Source: Rugamonas sp. A1-17
GTDB lineage: Bacteria > Pseudomonadota > Gammaproteobacteria > Burkholderiales > Burkholderiaceae_D
NCBI GenBank assembly: GCA_025548565.1
Contig: JAJLPB010000007.1
Location: forward strand, 1-64,000
Direction of reading: 5' to 3'
DNA: 64,000 nt
The first letter of the stretch is position 1, and every line of letters begins with the position of its first letter. The notes under the pieces are model-generated. The model was not told where the DNA came from and searched no databases. It worked only from the letters and a program-made list of their open reading frames with translations. Shown here in pieces: positions 57,011 to 64,000 of the stretch. The translations under genes were made by a program, and so were the position numbers.

Positions 57011-57874
57011 TTACCACTTCATTTCGCCCTTGGCGACTTTGGCGCTGGTGTCCAGCGCGCCGTTCAGGCCGGCGCTAGGATACAGCTCCTTCATGCGGGC
57101 GATCAGCGCGGCCGAGTTGGCTGCCTTGGCGGTTTCGGCTTCGAAGCGCACCAGGTAGTCGCGGGTGTAGGCGATGCTGTCCGGCGTCGGCGCGGCGCCG
57201 ACCTTGAAGTGACCCGGCACGACGGTCGCCGGCTTCAGCGCTGCCACGCCGTTCAGCGTCGCCAGCCATTGCTTGCGCGACTCGGGCGTTTGCGTATCGG
57301 CGGTCCACACGTGCAGGTCGTTGAACAGCACCACGCCGCCCACCACCGCCTTGATCGATGGAATCCACACGTAGCTGCGGTCAGGCGTCGGGCCCTTCAG
57401 GCCTTCGATCTTCAGCGTCTGGCCTTCCAGCTTGATGGTGTCGCCGTTCAGCGGCTGCGGCACGATGATGCTTTGCGGGGCGTTGTCTTTCAGGATCGGG
57501 CCCCAGAACGCCACCTTGGCATCCTTCTTCTTCTCGATGCCGGCGATGGTTTGCGGCGTGGCGACGATTTTCGCATCAGGGAAGGCGGCGTGGATCACGT
57601 CCAGGCCGAAGTAGAAGTCCGGGTCGCTGTGGCTGACGTACACCGTGGTCAGGTGCTTGCCGGTGGCGCGGATCTGCTCGACCAGCTTGAGCGCTTCGCC
57701 GCGCGAGAACTGGGCGTCGATCAACACCGCATCCTTGGCGCCGCTGACGATCACCGAGGCGACCGGGAAGATGGCTGCCTCACCCGGATTGAACACATCC
57801 AGTTTCAGCGGCGCGGCGGCGGCGCCGGCAACGGTGGTGGCGAGGGCGGCGGACAACAGGCTATGCTTGATCAT
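57011..57874 (-). CDS. Exported MBL-fold protein with altered metal motif
   Basis: This 287-residue protein has a signal peptide (LLSAALATTVAGAAAA). The metallo-beta-lactamase fold is recognisable (VASVIVSGAKDAVLIDAQFS, then TTVYVSHSDPDFYFGLDVI, VGGVVLFNDLHVW and TVVPGHFKVG). The central motif is H82-S-D84-P-D86-F87 where H-x-H-x-D-H is standard, so two metal-ligand His positions are replaced. The later Asp and His ligands remain. It may bind one metal or use another chemistry. It is divergent from a LysR regulator with an inverted repeat between. Confidence 0.85.
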   Translation of the reverse strand: MIKHSLLSAALATTVAGAAAAPLKLDVFNPGEAAIFPVASVIVSGAKDAVLIDAQFSRGEALKLVEQIRATGKHLTTVYVSHSDPDFYFGLDVIHAAFPDAKIVATPQTIAGIEKKKDAKVAFWGPILKDNAPQSIIVPQPLNGDTIKLEGQTLKIEGLKGPTPDRSYVWIPSIKAVVGGVVLFNDLHVWTADTQTPESRKQWLATLNGVAALKPATVVPGHFKVGAAPTPDSIAYTRDYLVRFEAETAKAANSAALIARMKELYPSAGLNGALDTSAKVAKGEMKW

Positions 57875-57919
57875 GATGGTCTTTCGTGTGGAGTTGGAAT
57901 GACGTCATCTTAAATTTCT

Positions 57920-57943
57920 TTATCCGAGAGAAAAATAGGATAA
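57920..57943. promoter_or_regulatory. Inverted repeat between MBL gene and LysR gene
   Basis: TTATCC (57920-57925) and GGATAA (57938-57943) are perfect arms with a 12-bp spacer, lying in the 104-bp divergent region. Typical of a LysR-type site that serves both promoters. Confidence 0.5.
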
Positions 57944-57978
57944 TCTGCACCTATTAATTGCATGAATCGGATGAATCG

Positions 57979-58896
57979 ATGGACAGGATCACGGCGGCAC
58001 AAGTTTTCGTCAGCATCGCCGAGCGCGGCAGCATGATCGCGGCGGCCGAGGCTTTGGATATGTCGCGCGCCATGGTGACGCGCTATCTGGCCGAGATGGA
58101 GGAGTGGGCCGGCGCGCGGCTGCTGCATCGGAGCACGCGCCGGCTAAGCCTGACCGATGCCGGCGACGTCACGCTGGCGCGCTGCCGCCGCATGCTGGAA
58201 CTGGCCGAGGCGATGGAGGTGTCCACTGGCGCCGACGCCGACACGCCGCAGGGTCTGCTGCGCATTACCTCTTCGCAGTCGCTGGCGCAGGCGGCGCTGG
58301 CGATCGCGGTGACCGCTTTCCTGAAGCGTTATCCGCGCACGTCGGTCGACCTGCAGATGAACAACCGCGCCGTCAACCTGGTCGAGCAGCGCATCGACCT
58401 GGCACTGCGCATCACCAACGCGCTGGAGCCCAACCTGATCGCGCGTCAACTGGGCCAGTGCGATTCGGTGGTGTGCGCCGCGCCGTCGTACCTGGCCGAG
58501 CGCGGCACGCCGCTGCGGGCCGAAGACCTGGCCGCGCACAACTGCCTGACCTATACGTATTTTGGCAAGAGCCTGTGGCAGTTCACTGATCGCGATGGCG
58601 AGGCGGTCTCTGTGCCGGTCAGCGGCAATTTGTCGGCCAACGAGGATTTGATTTTGCTGAAGGCGGCGGAGGAGGGCGCCGGCATCGCGCTGCAGCCTCT
58701 GTACAGCGCGGCGCCGCTGATCGCCGATGGCAGGCTGGTGGCGCTGCTGCCGGACTTTGTGCCGCAGCGGATGGGCATCTACGGCATCTACACCTCGCGC
58801 CAGCACATGTCGCCGGCGCTGCGGGCCATGCTGGATTTCCTGCTGGACTGGTTCGCCGGCGCCCCGGCCTGGCTGGCGCACACGGCGCCGCGCTGA
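57979..58896 (+). CDS. LysR family transcriptional regulator
   Basis: This 305-residue regulator starts at the ATG at 57979, giving MDRITAAQVFVSIAERGSMIAAAEALDMSRAMVTRYLAEME, a LysR winged helix of the AaeR/DmlR-like group. The effector domain contains LLRITSSQSLAQAALAIAVTAFLKRYPRTSVDL and DLALRITNALEPNLIARQLGQCDSVVCAAPSYLAERG. It most likely controls the divergent MBL-fold gene. Confidence 0.92.
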   Translation: MDRITAAQVFVSIAERGSMIAAAEALDMSRAMVTRYLAEMEEWAGARLLHRSTRRLSLTDAGDVTLARCRRMLELAEAMEVSTGADADTPQGLLRITSSQSLAQAALAIAVTAFLKRYPRTSVDLQMNNRAVNLVEQRIDLALRITNALEPNLIARQLGQCDSVVCAAPSYLAERGTPLRAEDLAAHNCLTYTYFGKSLWQFTDRDGEAVSVPVSGNLSANEDLILLKAAEEGAGIALQPLYSAAPLIADGRLVALLPDFVPQRMGIYGIYTSRQHMSPALRAMLDFLLDWFAGAPAWLAHTAPR

Positions 58897-58902
58897 GCGG
58901 CG

Positions 58903-60216
58903 TCAGGCCCGGGCCGAGGCGATCCGGAGTTCCACTTCCGCCAGCGACGGCCGGGCGGCGGGATCTTCCGCAACGCAGGCTGCCTGCAGCGCCGCCAGCG
59001 CCACCTGCTGCGCGGCCGGCAGTTCGCAACGTTCCATCAGCTCGTCCAGCAACAGGCCGAAGGCGCGCACTTCCAGCCGCTGCAGCCCGGCCGCGTGCGG
59101 CGCGTCCGGCGCAAACAACGAGGCCGCGCCGAAGTCGCCCAGCAGGCTGCGGCCCTGGCCGCAATGCAGGATGTTGTGGCCGTACAGGTCGCCATGCATG
59201 ATGCCGCGCGCGTGCAGATGCCGCGCCGCCGAGGCGATGCCGCCAGCGATGCCGAACAGTTCCGCCGGGCTGAAGCGCTTGCCGTCCGGGTAGATGTCGC
59301 GGGTGCAGCTCGCCAGGCTGGGCGGGCCGGCCAGGTTGCCGAAGCCGGGATCGATCAGCGGCATCACGCAGCCGCTGGCGCCGTCCGGATGGTTCAGCAC
59401 CTCGCCCAACACCGGAATCAGGTTGGGGTGGTCGCCCGAGCTGACGCAGGCCGTCATCTCGCAGCGCGGCAAGCCATCGCTGGTGACGGCGCCCTTGAAC
59501 ATCTTGACCGCCACCGCTTGCTCGCCATCGGCGTGCCGCAGCGCGGCCTGATGGATCACGCCCGAAGCGCCTTCCCCCAGTTTTTGTTGGAGCCGTAGCT
59601 GATCCCAGCCGATGCCGGCGATGCCCGCTCCGGCATCGGCCGCCTGTTCATCCGCCTCGCAGAATGGATTGCCCGCATAAGCCAGCCACGACAGGCGCGG
59701 CATGTCGAGCAGCCAGGCCGGCAGTTCGGTCAGCCGGTTGGCGGCGATGCGCAGCAGTTCCAGCCGCGTGCAGGCGGCCAGTTCCGGCGGCAGGGCGCTT
59801 AGCCGGTTCCCCGCCAGCATCAGCTTTTGCAGCTGCCCGCAGCGGCCGATGGCGGCGGGCAGCGCTTCGACGCGATTGTCGGTCAGGATCAGCCAGCGCA
59901 GTTGCGGCGGCAGCGCGGCGTCGGGAACCTCGCGTATCTGGTTGCTTTTGAAGCCTATCATCGTCAACGTCGGGCACTCTCCCAGCACCGCCGGCAACGT
60001 GGTGAACCGGTTGGCCGAGCAAAAGATCACCCGCAGCTTGTGCAGGCGCGGCAAATCGTCCGGCAATGAGGACAGGGCGTTGTTGGACAGGTCGAGGATT
60101 TCCAGCGTATCGGCCAGCGTGAATATCTCGTCGGGAAACTCGGTCAGGCCGCAGGACAGTTGCAGGCGGACGATGCCGGCCAGCGCTCCGGCGCGTAGCT
60201 GCTCTAGGGTGTGCAT
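58903..60216 (-). CDS. Leucine-rich-repeat protein kinase
   Basis: This 437-residue cytoplasmic protein starts at the ATG at 60216 (a TTG 21 bp earlier is possible). Residues ~15-185 are about seven leucine-rich repeats of the L-x-x-L-x-L-x-x-N-x-L-x-x-LP type. Residues ~205-437 form a small protein kinase: Gly loop GEGASG (214-219), Lys238 in VAVKMFKG, a catalytic loop HGDLYGHN (D343, N348) and DFG at 361-363. HGD replaces HRD, so it is an RD-minus kinase. LRR-kinase fusions are common in eukaryotes but unusual in bacteria. The partner and signal are unknown. There is no membrane segment. Confidence 0.9.
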   Translation of the reverse strand: MHTLEQLRAGALAGIVRLQLSCGLTEFPDEIFTLADTLEILDLSNNALSSLPDDLPRLHKLRVIFCSANRFTTLPAVLGECPTLTMIGFKSNQIREVPDAALPPQLRWLILTDNRVEALPAAIGRCGQLQKLMLAGNRLSALPPELAACTRLELLRIAANRLTELPAWLLDMPRLSWLAYAGNPFCEADEQAADAGAGIAGIGWDQLRLQQKLGEGASGVIHQAALRHADGEQAVAVKMFKGAVTSDGLPRCEMTACVSSGDHPNLIPVLGEVLNHPDGASGCVMPLIDPGFGNLAGPPSLASCTRDIYPDGKRFSPAELFGIAGGIASAARHLHARGIMHGDLYGHNILHCGQGRSLLGDFGAASLFAPDAPHAAGLQRLEVRAFGLLLDELMERCELPAAQQVALAALQAACVAEDPAARPSLAEVELRIASARA

Positions 60217-60237
60217 GAAGGTGGGGCGGGATGGCAA

Positions 60238-60546
60238 AGCGCCATTCTACAGCCTCGGCGGCCAGCCCCGAAAGCCGTTAAAAATATGAAAACATTCCCG
60301 GCAAGCCGAGCAGTCATGCGGCTTAAGCGAAGATTAATATCGTAAGATTTGTTACGGTTTCTGTCGAATAAATGGTTGTTGGGATACAATACCGGTGCTA
60401 TCCTGAATGACCCGATTTTGTAGTACCTGAAGAACTATAGCCCTTCCCCACAACTTGATGTGCAATCCGCTAACCGGTCAGGCCGTGTCGCGGAAGGTTA
60501 GATTAACCCGCTAATTCCTCGCGAAGCGCGAAGAAAGGTGAGCAAG
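60238..60546 (+). promoter_or_regulatory. sucA upstream region with sigma-70 promoter
   Basis: TTGTTG (60376-60381) and TATCCT (60399-60404) are 17 bp apart, giving a leader of about 135 bases before sucA. The first 110 bases of the gap are AT-rich. I see no T-tract terminator, no small ORF and no clear riboswitch fold. Confidence 0.55.
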
Positions 60547-63402
60547 ATGATGCAACAATCTACGTCCAATTCCTACCTGTTTGGTGGGAACGCACCGTAC
60601 GTCGAAGAACTGTACGAGGCGTACCTCAACAACCCAGGTTCCGTGCCAGACAACTGGCGCGCCTACTTCGACGCCATGCAACACGTGCCGGCCGTCGACG
60701 GTTCCAATAAACCAGACGTCGCTCACGCTTCGGTCATCGCCTCCTTCGCCGAACGCGCGAAAGCCGGCCCGATCCGCACCGTGGTTGCCTCCGCCGACGC
60801 TGAAATGGGCCGCAAGCGCGTCGCCGCTACCCAGCTGATCGCCGCCTACCGCTACCTGGGTTCCCGTTGGGCCAACCTGGATCCGCTGCAGCGCCAGGAA
60901 CGTCCGTCCATCCCAGAGCTGGACCCGACCTTCTACGGCTTCACCGATGCGGACATGGACACCGTGTTCAACATCAGCAACACCTACTTCGGCCCTGAGA
61001 CCGCGACCCTGCGCGACCTGCTGAACTTCCTGCGCGACACCTACACCCGCTCGATCGGCGCGGAGTACATGTACATCTCCGACCCGGCTGAAAAGCGCTG
61101 GCTGCAAGAACGCCTGGAATCGATCCGCTCGACCCCGAACTTCACGCCGGAAAAGAAAAAGCACATCCTGGAGCGCCTGACCGCGGCCGAAGGCCTGGAA
61201 CGCTACCTCCACACCAAATACGTCGGCCAGAAGCGCTTCTCGCTGGAAGGCGGCGAAACCTTCATCGCTTCGATCGATGAAATCATCCAGCGCGCCGGCG
61301 AAAAAGGCGTGCAGGAGATCGTTATCGGCATGGCCCACCGCGGCCGCCTGAACGTGCTGGTCAACACCCTGGGCAAAGCACCGAAGGAACTGTTCGAAGA
61401 ATTCGAAGGCAAGCACGGCGACGACCTGCCAGCGGGCGACGTCAAATACCACCAAGGCTTCTCGTCGGACATCTCGACCGCCGGCGGTCCTGTCCACCTG
61501 TCGCTGGCGTTCAACCCGTCGCACCTGGAAATCGTCAACCCTGTGGTCGAAGGTTCGGTCAAGGCGCGCATGGACCGTCGCGGCGACACCCTGGGCAAGC
61601 AAGTGCTGCCTATCCTGGTGCACGGCGACGCCGCGTTCGCAGGCCAGGGCGTTGTGATGGAAACCCTGAACCTGGCGCAGACCCGCGGCTACGGCACGGG
61701 CGGCACGGTGCACATCGTCATCAACAACCAGATCGGCTTCACCACGTCGGACCCGCGCGACGCGCGTTCCACCATCTACTGCTCGGACGTCGTCAAGATG
61801 ATCGAAGCACCGGTGCTGCACGTGAACGCCGACGATCCTGAAGCCGTGGTCCTGGCTTCGCAGATCGCCATGGACTACCGTTTGCAGTTCCAGAAGGATA
61901 TCGTTGTCGACATCATCTGCTACCGCAAACTGGGCCACAACGAACAAGATACGCCAGCGCTGACCCAGCCGCTGATGTACAAGAAAATCGGCCAGCACCC
62001 AGGCACCCGCAAGCTGTACGCGGACAAGCTGGTGACGCAGACCGTGATCCCGGCCGACGGCGGCGAGCAGATGCAGGCTGCCTATCGCGATGCGATGGAC
62101 GCCGGCAAGCACACCATCGATCCGGTGATCTCCAACTTCAAGAACAAGTACGCGGTCGATTGGCTGCCGTTCCTGAACCGCAAGTGGACCGACTCGGCCG
62201 ACACCGCCGTGCCGATGACCGAACTGAAACGCCTGGCCGGCCGGATCACCACCGTGCCTGAAGGCTTCAAAGTGCACTCGCTGGTCGAGAAGGTGCTGGG
62301 CGACCGCGCCAACATGGGCAAGGGCGAACTGAACCTGGACTGGGGCATGGGCGAACACCTGGCCTACGCATCGCTGGTCGCTTCGGGCTACGCAGTGCGC
62401 CTGACCGGCCAGGACGCCGGCCGCGGCACCTTCGTGCACCGCCACGCCGTGCTGCACGACCAGAACCGCGAACGTTGGGATGCGGGCACCTATGTGCCGC
62501 TGCAGAACATCGCCGAAGGACAGGCACCATTCACCGTGATCGACTCCGTGCTGTCCGAAGAGGCGGTACTGGGCTTCGAATACGGCTACTCGACCGCCGA
62601 GCCAAACACGCTGACGATCTGGGAAGCCCAGTTCGGCGACTTCGTCAACGGCGCGCAAGTGGTTATCGACCAGTTCATCAGCTCCGGCGAAGTGAAGTGG
62701 GGCCGCGCTTCGGGCCTGGTCATGATGCTGCCGCACGGTTACGAAGGCCAGGGTCCTGAGCACTCGTCCGCACGTCCGGAGCGTTTCCTGCAGCTGTGCG
62801 CAGACAACAATATGCAAGTGGTCCAGCCGACCACCGCGTCGCAGATCTTCCACGTGCTGCGCCGTCAGATGGTGCGCCAGTTCCGCAAACCACTGGTGAT
62901 CCTGACGCCTAAGTCGCTGCTGCGTAACAAGGACGCTGGTTCCTCGCTGAACGAGCTGGCCAAAGGCGCGTTCCAGACCGTGATCGGCGAAGTCGACGAG
63001 AAAATCGACGCCAAGAAAGTCAAGCGCGTGGTCGCCTGCTCGGGCAAGGTCTACTACGACCTGGTCAACGCACGCAAGACCCGCGGCCAGACCGACACCG
63101 CCATCATCCGCGTCGAGCAGCTGTATCCGTTCCCGCACAAATCGTTCGCCGCCGAACTGAAGAAGTTCCCGAACCTGGCGGAAGTGGTGTGGGCGCAGGA
63201 CGAGCCGCAGAATCAGGGCCCATGGTTCCAGATTCAGCACAACATCTTCGAGAGCATGGACGCAGGCCAGCGCCTGGCATACGCCGGCCGCCCAGCGTCG
63301 GCATCGCCGGCTGTCGGCTACTACGACAAGCACTACGCCCAGCAAAAAGACCTGCTGGAGACGGCGTTCTCGAAGCTCAAAGGTTTCATCCTGACCAAAT
63401 AA
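60547..63402 (+). CDS. sucA: 2-oxoglutarate dehydrogenase E1 component
   Basis: This 951-residue thiamine-diphosphate enzyme decarboxylates 2-oxoglutarate and passes the succinyl group to SucB. Features: the N-terminal E2-binding segment (SNSYLFGGNAPYVEELYEAYLNNP), GMAHRGRLNVLVNTLGKAP, HGDAAFAGQGVVMETLNLA and NNQIGFTTSDPRDARS for cofactor and metal, and a transketolase-like C-half (RGTFVHRHAVLHDQ, LPHGYEGQGPEHSSARPERFLQL). The ATG at 60547 has AAGG eight bases ahead. It starts the sucAB operon. Confidence 0.97.
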   Translation: MMQQSTSNSYLFGGNAPYVEELYEAYLNNPGSVPDNWRAYFDAMQHVPAVDGSNKPDVAHASVIASFAERAKAGPIRTVVASADAEMGRKRVAATQLIAAYRYLGSRWANLDPLQRQERPSIPELDPTFYGFTDADMDTVFNISNTYFGPETATLRDLLNFLRDTYTRSIGAEYMYISDPAEKRWLQERLESIRSTPNFTPEKKKHILERLTAAEGLERYLHTKYVGQKRFSLEGGETFIASIDEIIQRAGEKGVQEIVIGMAHRGRLNVLVNTLGKAPKELFEEFEGKHGDDLPAGDVKYHQGFSSDISTAGGPVHLSLAFNPSHLEIVNPVVEGSVKARMDRRGDTLGKQVLPILVHGDAAFAGQGVVMETLNLAQTRGYGTGGTVHIVINNQIGFTTSDPRDARSTIYCSDVVKMIEAPVLHVNADDPEAVVLASQIAMDYRLQFQKDIVVDIICYRKLGHNEQDTPALTQPLMYKKIGQHPGTRKLYADKLVTQTVIPADGGEQMQAAYRDAMDAGKHTIDPVISNFKNKYAVDWLPFLNRKWTDSADTAVPMTELKRLAGRITTVPEGFKVHSLVEKVLGDRANMGKGELNLDWGMGEHLAYASLVASGYAVRLTGQDAGRGTFVHRHAVLHDQNRERWDAGTYVPLQNIAEGQAPFTVIDSVLSEEAVLGFEYGYSTAEPNTLTIWEAQFGDFVNGAQVVIDQFISSGEVKWGRASGLVMMLPHGYEGQGPEHSSARPERFLQLCADNNMQVVQPTTASQIFHVLRRQMVRQFRKPLVILTPKSLLRNKDAGSSLNELAKGAFQTVIGEVDEKIDAKKVKRVVACSGKVYYDLVNARKTRGQTDTAIIRVEQLYPFPHKSFAAELKKFPNLAEVVWAQDEPQNQGPWFQIQHNIFESMDAGQRLAYAGRPASASPAVGYYDKHYAQQKDLLETAFSKLKGFILTK

Positions 63403-63420
63403 GCATCACTTACTGACGGA

Positions 63421-63447
63421 GCGCCGCCTTGCTACGCGGGGCGGCGC
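63421..63447 (+). other. GC-rich hairpin between sucA and sucB
   Basis: GCGCCGCC (63421-63428) and GGCGGCGC (63440-63447) can form a stable 8-bp stem with an 11-base loop and no T-tract. It may protect the sucA 3' end or tune sucB expression. Confidence 0.6.
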
Positions 63448-63475
63448 CGCAATAACAAAATATACGGAGTTTTAC

Positions 63476-64000
63476 ATGGCACAAATCGAAGTCAAAGTCC
63501 CCCAGCTGTCGGAATCGGTAGCAGAAGCAACCATGCTGACCTGGCATAAAAAAGTCGGCGACGCAGTCGCTCGCGACGAGAACCTGATTGACATCGAAAC
63601 CGATAAAGTTGTTCTGGAACTGCCGGCACCAGCCGCTGGCGTTCTGGTCAAGATCATCAAGGGCGACGGCAGCACCGTGGTTGCTGACGAACTGATCGCT
63701 ATCATCGACACCGACGGCGCTGCCGCCGTTGCCGCTCCAGCAGCCGCAGCCGCTCCTGCTCCTGCCGCCGCACCTGCACCAGCCGCCGCTGCCGCCACCG
63801 GCGGTTCGAAAGGCGACGTGGCCATGCCAGCCGCCGCCAAGATCCTGTCGGAAAAAGGCCTGAGCGCTGGCGATGTCGCCGGTTCGGGCAAAGACGGCCG
63901 CGTGACCAAGGGCGACGCCCTGGCCGCCGGCGCCAAGGCTCCAGCCGTTGCGCCTCTGGCGCCAGCCGCTGCCAAGCCAGCGCTGCAACAAGTTGCCGCT
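63476..64000 (+). CDS. sucB: Dihydrolipoyl succinyltransferase (E2), 3' end outside window
   Basis: 175 codons of the E2 component are visible. The lipoyl domain starts at the ATG (AQIEVKVPQLSESVAEATML) with the lipoylated K44 in IETDKVV. An Ala/Pro linker (about 80-110) and the peripheral subunit-binding domain (MPAAAKILSEKGLSAGDVAGSG, KDGRVTKGDAL) follow, then a second Ala/Pro linker at the window edge. The catalytic domain lies beyond. It is co-directional with sucA, 73 bp downstream, with ACGGAG before the start. Confidence 0.96.
   Translation, partial: MAQIEVKVPQLSESVAEATMLTWHKKVGDAVARDENLIDIETDKVVLELPAPAAGVLVKIIKGDGSTVVADELIAIIDTDGAAAVAAPAAAAAPAPAAAPAPAAAAATGGSKGDVAMPAAAKILSEKGLSAGDVAGSGKDGRVTKGDALAAGAKAPAVAPLAPAAAKPALQQVAA

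Noticed and set aside
60511..63345. 944-codon minus-strand frame opposite sucA
   Set aside because: It is an antisense shadow of a complete, highly conserved gene.

Overview
The window looks like chromosome from a GC-rich betaproteobacterium of the Oxalobacteraceae (Massilia / Duganella / Janthinobacterium type). This is inferred from the gene set (sdhCDAB-sdhE-gltA-sucAB, paired cyanophycin synthetases with a dedicated ABC transporter, a DUF2863 protein, a citrate-lyase-like gene beside mdh) and from the strong G/C third-position bias after about 7.2 kb. No rRNA gene, complete tRNA gene, CRISPR array or complete insertion sequence is present.

1-7.2 kb is an accessory island, visibly more AT-rich than the rest. 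It holds the end of a SUKH/SMI1-like immunity gene, two small unrecognised immunity-type genes, an Imm11/DUF1629-like gene and a P4-type tyrosine integrase with tandem arm-type repeats. A 41-bp piece of a tRNA-Pro(GGG) 3' end follows (attachment-site scar), and directly on it sits an AlbA_2/Schlafen-type gene that has lost its 5' end. Next come an EthD gene behind a gene remnant, a HigB/HigA-type toxin-antitoxin pair with a clear promoter-operator, and a hicAB pair whose hicA lacks a normal start codon.

7.2-24 kb carries transport and sugar functions: a MacB/LolD-type ABC ATPase and FtsX-type permease with a 36-residue mini-protein, two family-3 periplasmic binding proteins, a VOC protein, and a beta-glucoside locus (sugar-binding protein, LacI regulator, GH1, GH3, sugar MFS transporter). 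Two LacI-type operators and a REPIN lie in that locus. Oleate hydratase and small membrane proteins follow.

24-32 kb is the cyanophycin cluster. A zinc-ribbon ABC exporter and a DUF1854 protein are divergent from two tandem cphA genes. The second gene is full length. The first has a degenerate Mur-ligase P-loop and lacks the C-terminal Mur domain.

32-43.6 kb contains catalase, an AraC regulator, a chemoreceptor, a patatin phospholipase, a LysR regulator divergent from a succinyl-CoA:acetate CoA-transferase, a cytosolic-carboxypeptidase-like M14 peptidase with a CYTH triphosphatase, and a DUF2863 protein.

43.7-64 kb is the TCA-cycle region: acnA, an MliC-like protein, a CitE-like lyase, mdh, a divergent GntR regulator next to a perfect palindrome, sdhCDAB, sdhE, gltA, then sucA and the start of sucB. 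Between gltA and sucA lie a CopG/ParE-type toxin-antitoxin pair, an orphan BlaI-type repressor with its inverted repeat, an MBL-fold protein with an altered metal motif, a LysR regulator, and a leucine-rich-repeat protein kinase.
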